Assembly: GCF_030867145.1 (NCBI RefSeq)
Contig: NC_134428.1
Coordinates: forward strand, 7,564,001 to 7,628,000
From: Opisthocomus hoazin
Lineage: Eukaryota > Chordata > Aves > Opisthocomiformes > Opisthocomidae
Length of the DNA: 64,000 nucleotides
Direction of reading: 5' to 3'
Under the pieces are notes generated by a model, which was not told where the DNA came from, searched no databases, and saw only the letters and a program-made list of their open reading frames with translations. This document shows positions 28,741-38,170 of the stretch, piece by piece (the stretch's first letter is position 1; each line of letters starts with the position of its first letter). Position numbers and translations under genes: made by a program.

Positions 28741-28780
28741 CCAATGGGAGATCGCCGCGTATGTAATGGGGAATATATAA
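28741..28780 (+). promoter_or_regulatory. Proviral core promoter: CCAAT box and TATA box
   Basis: CCAATGG at 28741-28747 is followed by ATATATAA at 28773-28780, about 25 bp upstream of the AATAAA hexamer. This is a compact LTR promoter, so the cap site would lie around 28800-28810. Confidence 0.6.
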
Positions 28781-28799
28781 ATGTGAGCTATCTGGGGCT

Positions 28800-28805
28800 A
28801 ATAAA
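28800..28805 (+). promoter_or_regulatory. AATAAA polyadenylation signal in the LTR
   Basis: Canonical AATAAA shortly downstream of the TATA box and about 57 bp before the LTR end. The position is normal for a short-R retroviral LTR. Confidence 0.6.
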
Positions 28806-28864
28806 CGGCTTGTACCTGATCACATTGATCGTCGTGTCGAGTCCGGTTCATCCTCCGCAACATC

Positions 28865-28882
28865 TGGCGCCCGAACAGGGAC
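28865..28882 (+). other. Primer-binding site, tRNA-Lys3 type
   Basis: TGGCGCCCGAACAGGGAC is an 18-nt exact complement to the 3' end of tRNA-Lys3, the primer used by MMTV-like betaretroviruses and HIV. It sits two bases after the LTR end. Confidence 0.92.
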
Positions 28883-29143
28883 CCTTGTGTGCCCCGAAGA
28901 CTTCAGGCGATGGGATCCGTCTGGAGGTAGAAGAAGGCGACCAAAGGCGGAGAAGCCAACCAAAAGCAGCCGCTGCCCCGGCGGCATCGGTCCAAAGTGC
29001 TGACGTGTGGAATCAAACTTCACAACTCAGAGATTTATAAAGCAGTGCCCACCGGACTGGGAAGAAGACGCGCGCGCCGATTGAGACAGGAAGGTTATCC
29101 CCGTGTGAATCTCACCAGGAACAGGTGAGCGGTTGGGGAGGAG
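28883..29143 (+). promoter_or_regulatory. Proviral leader with major splice-donor candidate
   Basis: The 261-nt untranslated leader lies between primer site and gag. CAG|GTGAGC at 29122-29130 is a strong 5' splice site just ahead of gag, where betaretroviruses place the donor for env mRNA. A GC-alternating patch at 29069-29077 contains the self-complementary hexamer GCGCGC and could serve RNA dimerisation, but this is speculative. Confidence 0.6.
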
Positions 29144-30769
29144 ATGGGGTCCACGCTGACAAAGGAAGAAAGTGCAGTGGTGAAACTCCTCCAACATATC
29201 CTCTCTAAGAGAGGGGTCTCCTACGATGCAAAAGTACTGAAAGAGTTACTGATGTGGGCACGAGAGCGTAACTTGATCCCCGGGGTCAGAGCCACGTTTG
29301 AGCTGCCCTCCTGGGAAGCCATAGGACAAAGCCTATGGGAGGAGATCAGTAGCGGGGATAAGACCGCAGGTCGTTTCTGTACTCTCTGGTGGTTAGTGAG
29401 AGGGACTTTGCAAGAAATGAAAAGTGAAAGAATCGTCGCCACGTCTGCTTTCGCTGCACTGACCCCTGCTACGCCGTCAGCGTCGGGAAATGCTATGCTG
29501 CTTTCAAACGACGCGCCGAATTTGTTTGAGAATCGCATACGTATGCCACCTTTATGGACGGTAAAAGAAACAACAGTGGCAGAGACACGTGATGGGGAAA
29601 TAGCTGAAAGGGCTAGTGAGGAAATTCAGCCTGAAAAAATATACCCACAACTATCGCCGACCCGACCGGGGACCCCGGAAGGGGAAAGGGAGTCGGGGGC
29701 GGAGGACGATAGTTCGCTTAAACAAGTACTGCAGGAGATCAGCCAGCAGTTAAAGGACTTGTCGTTGTGGTCACCTTCGCCGGGGGCTGGTGAAACGCTT
29801 GAACCACCAATGCAGGCAGAGCCCACGAAAGGGAATCCATTCCAGTCCGACCAGTCGGACTGGAATCCTGAGCTGTTACCCCCCCTGCTTCAGTTGCCAA
29901 CAACATCATTACCATCGTTACCGTTGCCACCTGCTGGAGAGACGCATCCTGGACAACAATGGACAGGAGTTTTTCGAGACCCGCTGGTGGAAGGACAATT
30001 CATCACGTCTGTTGCAGCGTATCCAGTGGTGACGGGGGTGGTCGGGGAATCGAAATGGGAAGCATTTGATTGGAAGTTATTGGAGAAAGTTAAGACTTCA
30101 GTAATGCAGAATGGGTTAAGATCGCCGGTAACCCAGCAAATGCTAAAGCATATTTTTACTGCTGATCGGTTACTTTCTATGGACATTTTACAAATTGCTG
30201 AAATTGTGCTAACTCCTTCACAACAACTTTTATTCCACAGGGCGTGGTCGCGACTGTGTGATCAAGAAGCTGCCCGGCCTCAGGATCAAAATGATCCACT
30301 ATTTGGTATTCAATCACAAATGCTTACCGGACAGGGTCCTTTTGCAGATGCACAGATGCGGTTAGGATTTATACCGCAGGTGTTACAGCTGTCGCAGCAA
30401 CTCGCATTACAAGCAATTCTTTCAGTGCAGGAGTCGGGTCTGCCTACTGCTTTTACACATATTAAGCAGGGACAAAATGAGCAGTTTACACAGTTTATTG
30501 ATCGACTTTACAAAGTAATCGAGACGCACCCAGACCTAACAGGGGACATGAAGACCAAAATGTTCCAGTTACTAGCTTTTGACAATGCCAATGAAAGGAA
30601 TAAACAAATACTAGGCTCGTTGCCACGATCTGCACAGGTAGCAGACATGGTTGAGTTGATGGAACGAACCCAACAGACCAAGTACGCTGCGCGTGTGGCT
30701 GCCGCGGTACAAGGGGCTATTGCACCATTGCTACACAAAAATAGGGAAAGGAGAAATTCAGAAAAGTGA
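29144..30769 (+). CDS. Betaretrovirus-like Gag, truncated (matrix and capsid)
   Basis: Structural polyprotein that would assemble virus-like particles at the plasma membrane. It starts MGSTLT, a good N-myristoylation signal (Gly2, Thr6). Residues 1 to about 100 are matrix-like. Residues 100-290 are acidic and proline-rich and include YPQL at 167-170, a YPxL-type late-budding motif. Capsid begins near residue 294 (PVVTG) and holds the major homology region at about 442-461 (QGxxExFxxFxxRL). The frame stays open for 541 codons, then meets TGA directly before a zinc knuckle, so nucleocapsid is lost. The start is the first ATG after the leader splice donor. It is more GC-rich than the host flanks. 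Its openness, although pol is destroyed, suggests a young insertion or, less likely, retention. Confidence 0.9.
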   Translation: MGSTLTKEESAVVKLLQHILSKRGVSYDAKVLKELLMWARERNLIPGVRATFELPSWEAIGQSLWEEISSGDKTAGRFCTLWWLVRGTLQEMKSERIVATSAFAALTPATPSASGNAMLLSNDAPNLFENRIRMPPLWTVKETTVAETRDGEIAERASEEIQPEKIYPQLSPTRPGTPEGERESGAEDDSSLKQVLQEISQQLKDLSLWSPSPGAGETLEPPMQAEPTKGNPFQSDQSDWNPELLPPLLQLPTTSLPSLPLPPAGETHPGQQWTGVFRDPLVEGQFITSVAAYPVVTGVVGESKWEAFDWKLLEKVKTSVMQNGLRSPVTQQMLKHIFTADRLLSMDILQIAEIVLTPSQQLLFHRAWSRLCDQEAARPQDQNDPLFGIQSQMLTGQGPFADAQMRLGFIPQVLQLSQQLALQAILSVQESGLPTAFTHIKQGQNEQFTQFIDRLYKVIETHPDLTGDMKTKMFQLLAFDNANERNKQILGSLPRSAQVADMVELMERTQQTKYAARVAAAVQGAIAPLLHKNRERRNSEK

Positions 30770-30796
30770 TGTTTTAGATGTAGGAAAGTGGGATAG
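30770..30796 (+). pseudogene. Remnant of nucleocapsid zinc knuckle
   Basis: Reading on in the gag frame past the TGA at 30767-30769, the next codons give C-F-R-C-R-K-V-G, the first half of a CCHC knuckle, and then TAG at 30794-30796. The remaining knuckle residues and the second knuckle are missing. The large deletion that joins gag to RNase H lies immediately after this point. Confidence 0.75.
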
Positions 30797-31903
30797 ACAG
30801 CCAGTCAATATTGTTTCTGATTCTTTATATGTAGTAGAAGTAGTGTTGTGTTTAGAGCGTGCTATGCTAAAAGAAGTATCCAATAGACATTTGTATAAAA
30901 TGTTGCGGCAGTTGTTAGTTATGCTAAACAATAGAACAGTGCCATATTTTATAACCCATATTCATAGCCATTTGATGACAGGGGGCCTTGCAGAAGGAAA
31001 TCATCGCGCAGATCAGCTTGTTCTGCCGACGTGGACGGGCCCACCCACGGATAGCTTTGCTCAGGCGCGCAAAGCCCATGAATTTTTCAATCAGTCCGCA
31101 AAGGTATTATCGAGACAATTTCACATTCCTTTGCATGATGCTCAAGGAATTGTGAAGTCTTGTCCAGACTGCCAAAACATAAGTCCAGGTCTCGGAGTGG
31201 GAGTAAACCCCAAGGGACTACGATCCTTGCAGCTATGGCAAATGGATGTCACGCATGTGCCAGAGTTTGGTACGTACATGTAGTGATTGACACATTTTCC
31301 ATGGTCATTTGGGTAACTGCACAGTCCAGAGAAACCACGTGGCATGTAATGAAGCATCTGTATACTAGTTTTGCAGTGCTAGGAATCCCCACAGAGATAA
31401 AAACAGACAATGGTCCAGCATACACCTCAACAAAATTTGCTCAGTTTTGTGTACTCTGGGGCATCCACCATACCACAGGTATCCCACATAATCCCACAGG
31501 ACAAGCCACGTTAGAAAGAGCACACCACACATTGAAACAATTACTGCATAAACAAAAAAGGGGGGAAACTGGGAGTATGCCACAGGAACGATTGAACAAA
31601 GCATTGTATGTCTTGAATTTTTTGCGTTTGACAGGGGAAAGGAAGGAACCTCCAGCATTAATACATCACAGGGCGTTGATGGAAGGAGAACAGAAACAGG
31701 AAAAGGTGGTGGTTCAGTTTAAGAATTTGCAAACAGGAAAATGGGAAGGACCAGCTGAAGTGAAATTAACTGGTAGAGGTTATATGTGCTTGCTTACAGA
31801 TAATGGAGCAAGATGGATTCCTGCTCGATGGGTCCGTCCGTGGAAAGGTCCTCATAGAGATAACAACAACGCAGATATCCAGGCTTTGGAAAAGAAAGAT
31901 TAA
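30797..31903 (+). pseudogene. Pol remnant: C-terminal RNase H plus integrase, frameshifted
   Basis: Similarity starts at about 30797 inside RNase H, with the catalytic Asp in VSDS and the distal Asp in HRADQL. Integrase follows. In its N-terminal zinc domain the second His of HHCC is Asn (HEFFN), while CPDC is intact. The first catalytic Asp is at 31245. A net one-base loss near 31270-31277 moves the reading frame, and the old frame stops at 31281. In the new frame come the second Asp (31406) and Glu (31514), exactly 35 residues apart, then an SH3-like C-terminal domain with WIPARWVRPW, ending at 31903. Protease, reverse transcriptase and the front of RNase H are absent, by inference a deletion of about 2.5 kb. 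It is not functional as it stands. Confidence 0.9.
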
Positions 31904-32019
31904 TGGATGCTGGTCTGGAAGCACATACTGGAACAATTAAGTGTAACTATTGCAAGGCGTGTAATCCATGGGTTTTATTAAGTGTTATGTCTGTGGAAAT
32001 CAGCAGTAGTGCAAGGTAG
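31903..32019 (+). CDS. Possible small proviral open frame after integrase
   Basis: An ATG overlaps the integrase stop as TAATG and opens 38 codons. The predicted peptide has a Cys cluster (KCNYCKAC) followed by a short hydrophobic stretch (PWVLLSV), and ends at TAG. In betaretroviruses env starts at or inside the end of pol, so this may be a decayed env leader. There is too little sequence to prove it, and chance is possible. Confidence 0.3.
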   Translation: MDAGLEAHTGTIKCNYCKACNPWVLLSVMSVEISSSAR

Positions 32020-32090
32020 CACGTGCGCAGCGCTGGTGTGATCAATGCTTAGAAAGCCTATAACCCGAAAGGTGCCCTTGAAAGGAGGTG

Positions 32091-35000
32091 CAAATTGATC
32101 TAATGCCCAGTTTCTTCTGTAACTATGTAAACTGTTCACAGATTTTTATTGCTGTAATGGATAACAAATCTGGAAAGCTTACTGCATCTAGATTAAGCAT
32201 TTAACAAGAAATTAAACCACTTCCTCCATTTTGCTTGTAAAGTTCAACAGTTCATAGTAGCCAAAATGTACTTTTAATTTGCCTTCAGTCCACAAACCAG
32301 AAAGCTGAGAAATAACAGAAACACAAAACCCTAAGAGCCAGTAAAAAGATTTCCATCCCACTTGTTTGGACTTTTTAAAGATAAATCATGTCTCACAGGA
32401 TTGCTAAAGTGGAGTAATTTTTTTTGTTTAAGCTGTTTTCATACTAAACATTTCAGCTGGTTTACCCTGTTAAAACCTTTTTTTTTTTTTTTTTAACATT
32501 TTTGTCCCACTTTGGATAGAGAGGAACACATAACTGATGGAAATAATCTATCACAATACCACATTTACTTCTTACTGAAGCACTTTTGTATGAGGATTAA
32601 AATTGCTATGCCTGTTACTGCCTCTAAAAGAATATCCAAGATCAACCTGTGGTAATAACATATGGTACTTAACCCATGATGAATAACTTTGCTAAACAAA
32701 AAAAACAGTGAAAATTGCATTAAATAAGCACCTCTACTGTGCAGAAAAATAGGGAACTTAATAACACAGGATTTTACTTGAGAGTTGGAACAGCAGAACT
32801 GTCAAAGTTGTTTGGGCACTAAAGTGCTGAGCGTAATAAGGACAGATGGATCGGTGTGAAAAACTAGGTTGTGAAAAATACAAACTTTCTTTATAGTATC
32901 TCATAGGCAACCCCTAGCTCTTCTTGAATGTCTTTCTGCAGTTGTATATAGCGACTGAAAATTCACTGAGAACAGAAACTTGAGGCTTACCAGCTGAACA
33001 TATTATTGGTGTAGGAAGATCTTCACCATACGCAATGATCTGGTGCACATTCATTTTGTGGTACAAAAGGAATATTTTTTCATTCCAGGGGCATTGAATG
33101 GCTATGACAATCTCCAGTGAAAGGAAACGTTGCTCCTAGTGTTACCCAGCTCAGGGACACTGGCACTCTTGTTCTTCAGAAGTCATCCTGATGGTCCTGC
33201 TACAGCGCAACAGTATGTTGTGCTTACTGCTTGACTGGAGTGCTGAATGCAAGGTGCATTGAGAAAGGATCCAGACTCTCAACTCTGCACTGAATTCCCC
33301 ATGGGCAGAATTCCACTTTCACATGGAGATCTCTCAGCATCAATGGAAAACATTTTCTGCTTGCACTCTTAGGGACAAGAAAGTAGAGAACTGAACCATG
33401 ACTGCCAAGACCAGTAAATGCATAACGAACAGCTCTTCGTGGCAGGAGGGTGAAGAGGTCACAGGCAATAAAAATTACTGTTTAAGAAGCTTCTCACACC
33501 AGCTCTGAATATTATCTGGAATCGGTGATTTCACTCATCAACCACATTCTCACTTCTCACTAGCCTGACCCTCCACTGCTTTGCTGACAGTCTTTTCAAA
33601 TCAACACTAAAACATGCCTGCAAGTTCCCAGTCACTGCTATTATGCTATACTTCAGCTAGGTTTCTTCAGGGAATTTTGTAATCAATCGTGTTTTCAGAA
33701 TATAGACCAGAAGTTCTTTTGACAAGATATAGCTATGAAAAGATCACCTAAATTATTTCAAATATGCTGACATTACTAAAATACATGCTTTCCTCTACAT
33801 CTAACTTGCACATACACCTTCAGGGATGGAAACTACTTTACTCTGAAAATATGCTTTCTTAATTAACGTTTAACTAAATATTTGTAATTTTTTCAAGCTC
33901 TGTTGTGACACCAGAAAGTATTAATAATAATTCAGAGAAGAAATAATTTTCATTTTACATACTGAGTACATTATTTTATTTTCTTGATTACTATTATACA
34001 CTGAAGTCGTTAAAATGGCATTAGACTTTTTTTTCTCTCATAATTCCCCTGCATCTTGCTTTCAGTAATTAAGTCCATCAACTTTTCTTCCTTTTTACTT
34101 CAAGCCATTTGACAGTCCAATAGTAGGTAACAGAACACTATGTTCTTCCCACCTGTCCTGATAGTTTGACATGAAGTATCCTGTAAGATGCTTATACCGT
34201 TACGTACACGTACATTCATATTCTAAGTGCTTTTATTCATTTGCTGTTTCTGAATATTCTGAGATAGAAACAAAACCCTCATTTTAAGTATCTGGACTTG
34301 GCAGGTCTGGTCATTTCTGCTGGTTTTGATTTGTGCTCACTGAAACGCCCCATAAAATCCTCAGGAACCATCACTGACTTTAAGTACATTTTTACTAGAC
34401 AAAGAGAGTATGATTTCAAAACACTTTGACATATTCTTCAAATCTGGTTACTCCCCCCTTCCCTTCATGCTAATTCAATTCACGGATAAGAATACAAGAT
34501 ACATTTTTCTAGTTAAAATGTTTGTCTCTTATCTGTCACTTATGAAGTCCTGGCCCCACTGATACAGACAGTAAAGCTCCCACTGATTTATTTTGTGTAG
34601 GCTTCCATAACCTATACATAATTCACCAAGTCTTAATTATTAATATCCAAATCTCTTTAATAGTCCAAACAGTTCTGCAAATATCACCATTCTTCTAATC
34701 TCCAAACATCTAATGAAAACACAAACAGAATTAATAAAAAAAACCCAAAACACAAACCCCAAACACATAGTATGCCTACTATAAGAGAAAAGCTGTGATA
34801 GTAATAATTTATCATATCTCTCCAGGAATCTTAAGTTATTTATGCTGCAGCCCATAGTAATTTAACATCAAATTGTACCCAAATAAACTAGTCCCAAAAG
34901 TTTATTACAACATAAGGAGTTGTAGACAGTATTTTCCTTGGATGAAAAACAAGTTTACATACAAATAGCACTGGATTTCTGCTTTTCATATTAAAATAAT

Positions 35001-37583
35001 CCAGTCTAAAGGGAAGGAGAAGGCAACATAACTACAACTATAGTCACCCCTTTCATTTCTGTGCTGCCAAAGGCAGGGGAACTCCAAAATGCTCATGTCT
35101 CTGTTGCTGAAGTAGATCAAAACTGCTTGGCACTATGATCACTGCCTTCTAAGATCAGTTTACAGGAGTTCAGGGGGTGATGGGAAATTTCCCAAGTAAC
35201 AGAGTAATTTGATGAGTCTGCTGAGATGCAGGTGGTGTGGCTGTCCAGCTGTCACTTTCCCTCTACTTCTGCACAAAAAAATGGAAATTCATTTCTAGAA
35301 ATGTTTTTCAGCACTACAGATCACATACAGACAGAACTTCTTTCACAAACTCATTTCAAATCATAAACACAAAATGTGTCTCGCATATCCTACACGCAAA
35401 CACTGCATTAACACTGAGGAAAGATATCAGCAAGTTAGTCAAAAGTTTAAATGAAATTATTTAAAATGAGAGATTTAAAAGTTAAAATGAAATTGTGCTG
35501 CTGTGGATCAACTATAAACTGTATTTTGAAAGTAGTAGATCAGAATGAATTAACAGATAATCGCATATAACAAAAATGAGACAAGAAAGGGCATTCATAG
35601 CTATATGTTATAGATTTAGAAATTATCCACTAATTCTCCTCCAAAACCTGAAAAGCAGCATGTGTCAATGGGAAAATTGTAGGAGGGATAGACTAGGGCC
35701 TAGGCTTCAAAACAATTCTCTAACTAGAGATGTCAGCAGAGGCTCTCATGATTCTTATAAACCCATTCAAACAGGCAGTCTAAGCTCTGATACAGGAAAA
35801 CGCTGTGATATTCAAGATAATATTTCACAGGTACCGAACACTTTATGAGGATGCCATCCTCAACACTCCATCACATTTTTACTCAAAGATCTCAAAATAA
35901 TGAGACTAACCCATGTTTAGGTGAATGTCTTCATCAATATCCAATGGACTTGGGTGATCTGTAGCTGGTTAGCCAAACACACATTTTGATTGCCATATGG
36001 CAGAAACAGAAATTTGATGGCTTATGTCAGGGCTGCTGTGTTAAAATAATTTTTAGACTCTCTTCACTGGTCATGTGAAAGGATGAAAAATACCAGATCT
36101 CTGTAGTAAGCGTCCGAGTTCCTTTCTAGTGAATTATTTCACAAAATCTGGAGGGGATAGAGAGATGGAGGTCAGTCAAGTTGATACTGGAATGAATAAT
36201 CCTTGAAGAACAGCTCTCAGGATACTTACAAATAATCCATTACAGATTGGACTGTAGTAAGGAATGCGTTTGTTTCATATGTACTGCCTCAAGGGCCACA
36301 GATGTAATCTGGCATTATAACTACAGATTCAACACAGACACTAAAGTTTACTCCATCAACACGCCGCTTATGAAACATCAGGTAAAAATACAGGAAACAA
36401 ATATGCATAGAAGCACATAGCAGACTCAACTGGCAGTCCAGTCTGGCAGAAGCCTATCACCTAGTGACAGCTTCCTTTTCTCTCAGTCGTTCGAACGATA
36501 CACAGAGCAATGAGTAAGACAAGTCCTGGGCTTCATTACTGTAGGAAGGAAATGGTTCCCAAGAGACAACCAATCAGCAAGTTGAAGTATTTTGATGTAA
36601 TGATCAAAAAGGCATAAACATTTTTAAATGTTTTCAGATTGTTCAAGCCAACTATATTCATATTTGATGCACTGAAAAACAAACTTGCTGATATAGACAG
36701 AAAACAGTATTAGGGAAGTAGAATATTTAATGGAAGCATCAAGGAAAGGACTGAAATTTAACTCCTACCTCTAAATCACCCACTGCCAGGTTAGACAGAG
36801 ATTTCTCCGGTGTATAAGAACCATAATTGCAACCTCCTCCTTTGAGTTTGGTGTTTATCTCCCAAAAACATAACTGTCTTGTGCTTGGGACATCTTAGTC
36901 ACTGTGTATTTGTGAACACTGCATATGTCAAAAGAAAATATCACTGGTAGGAATACCATAGCCAGCACATGAATGTCATTACTTGAAGGTAACACACAGT
37001 GGGAAATCTTGACTGAACTAGTGGGAAACAGAACTGTGTAAAAAAAGTGAGGAATGAATCATTCTTTTCCATGATTTCTATTGTCTAGAAAAAAGCCCTC
37101 ATATCTGCTTTCTACTTTAATTTCTCTTTTGTTTCCTTCCACTTACTGATGCTGCTGGAAAAGCTACACAAAACAGTGGCTCAACACACACACACACACA
37201 CTGTAAAGGGTTTGCTAAGGTAAGGAAATGATAAGCCAAAACTTGTCTGAACAGTTCACAGGTAATACCCAATGATAAGAGACATCCTTACAAGAAATCT
37301 TGTGGCTTTTATACAACAGACATGCAGCTGCACAGTGTGGGCCCCATTAAGACTGTATAATGATGTTTAGATGAGCTACAGTATGGAGCTCTCAAGACAG
37401 TTTTGAATTTATTGCCAACGAGAAGGGTGAAACGAGCCAACAAGAGGAAGAGATGACATAAAACTTAATGGTTTTCCTGTTTAATTCATGAAGTAATTCC
37501 TTCTAAGAAAAAAACACGTCACTGTTGAAGAATTCTCGTGTTCTGTTCTTAGTCTTGTAATGACTGTATCTACTGAACTCTAG
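32091..37583. other. Host non-coding DNA, nothing recognised
   Basis: AT-rich sequence with a 17-T run at 32478-32494 and an (AC)n stretch at 37184-37201. No env, no 3' LTR of the upstream provirus and no gene were seen. Open frames are short (at most 90 codons) and featureless. Confidence 0.5.
37184..37201. repeat. (AC)n microsatellite
   Basis: Nine uninterrupted AC units, a simple repeat. Confidence 0.85.
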
Positions 37584-37589
37584 TATACG
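37584..37589. repeat. Target-site duplication TATACG (left copy)
   Basis: TATACG directly before the LTR start, repeated at 38165-38170. The core 5 bp ATACG would fit the usual ERV-L duplication length. Confidence 0.75.
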
Positions 37590-38164
37590 TGTCCTGGTTT
37601 TGGGTGGCACAGAGTTAATTTTCTTTCTGGTAGCTGGTGTAGTGCTGTGGTTTGGATTTGGGGTAGAAACAGTGTTGATAACATACTGATGGCTTTAGCT
37701 GTTACTAGGCAGTGCGGACTTTCCAGCTTCTCACGCTGGCCTGGCCTGCAAGGCGCACGGGAGGCTGGGGGGACACAGCTGGGACAGCCGACCCAAGGGA
37801 TGTCCGATGCCGTACGACATCAGATGCAGCAACAAAAGCAGGGGCAAGGAGGAGGAAGGGGGGGACGTTCGGAGCAAGGGCGTCTGTCTTCCCCAGCAAC
37901 GCGTGGCGGGGCCCTGCTCTCCTGGCGATGGCTGAACACCCGCCTGCCGACGGGAAGGAGGGAACAAATTATTCCGCATTTCACTTTGCTTGCGTGCGCG
38001 GCTTTTGCTTTACCTATTCAACTGTCTGCATCTCACCCAAGAGTTTGCTCACTTTTACTCTTCCAATTCTCTCCCCCATTCCAGGGGGAGAGAGGGCGGG
38101 GGGGCTGTTGTTTGTAAGCAGCTATGTGGGGCCTAGTTGCTGGCTGGAGTTAAACTGTGACTTA
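37590..38164 (+). mobile_element. Solo LTR, avian ERV-L type, plus orientation
   Basis: It begins TGTCCTGGTTTTGGGTGGCA and ends near GGAGTTAAACTGTGACTTA. Internal landmarks in order are AGAGTTAATTTTCTT, TGTTGATAACATACTGATG, GGGACACAGCTGGGACAGCC, TTGCTCACTTTTACTCTTCC and CTAGTTGCTGGCTGG. These match the avian ERV-L-type LTR class also seen reversed at 6003-6559. It is flanked by TATACG on both sides. The CRE-like core found in the young provirus LTR is not preserved here. The 156-codon open frames on the plus strand are LTR sequence, not genes. Confidence 0.87.
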
Positions 38165-38170
38165 TATACG
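38165..38170. repeat. Target-site duplication TATACG (right copy)
   Basis: Second copy of TATACG at the right edge of the solo LTR. Confidence 0.75.

Larger units (their letters stand above)
28458..28862 (+). repeat. LTR of the betaretrovirus-like provirus (only copy)
   Basis: The right end is fixed by CA two bases before the primer-binding site. The left end is inferred: TGTGGAGGA (28458-28466) forms an imperfect inverted repeat with TCCTCCGCAACA (28851-28862), as LTR ends do. That gives a length of 405 bp. An alternative start at TGTGAGC (28491) cannot be excluded. Inside are two 16-bp repeats, CCAAT and TATA motifs and an AATAAA, in promoter order. There is no partner LTR in the window. 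Confidence 0.7.
28458..32090 (+). mobile_element. Truncated betaretrovirus-like endogenous provirus
   Basis: The order is LTR, Lys3-type primer site, leader with splice donor, open gag (matrix and capsid), a broken nucleocapsid zinc knuckle, then directly the second half of RNase H and integrase. Protease, reverse transcriptase and most of nucleocapsid are missing. No second copy of the LTR occurs downstream, so env and the 3' LTR are absent and no target duplication can be checked. The right edge is set roughly where CpG-containing sequence gives way to AT-rich host sequence. Matrix, capsid and integrase resemble the betaretrovirus class (MMTV/MPMV/HERV-K group) more than alpharetroviruses, which is my family-level inference. 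Confidence 0.9.

Noticed and set aside
28738..29040. Open frame of 100 codons running from U3 through the leader
   Set aside because: It spans the promoter, poly-A signal and primer site, so it is an incidental frame in LTR sequence.
32020..37583. Search for env and a 3' LTR of the betaretrovirus-like provirus
   Set aside because: No second copy of the LTR landmarks (tandem U3 repeat, AATAAACGGC, CCTCCGCAACA) was found downstream, so a 3' LTR is not annotated.
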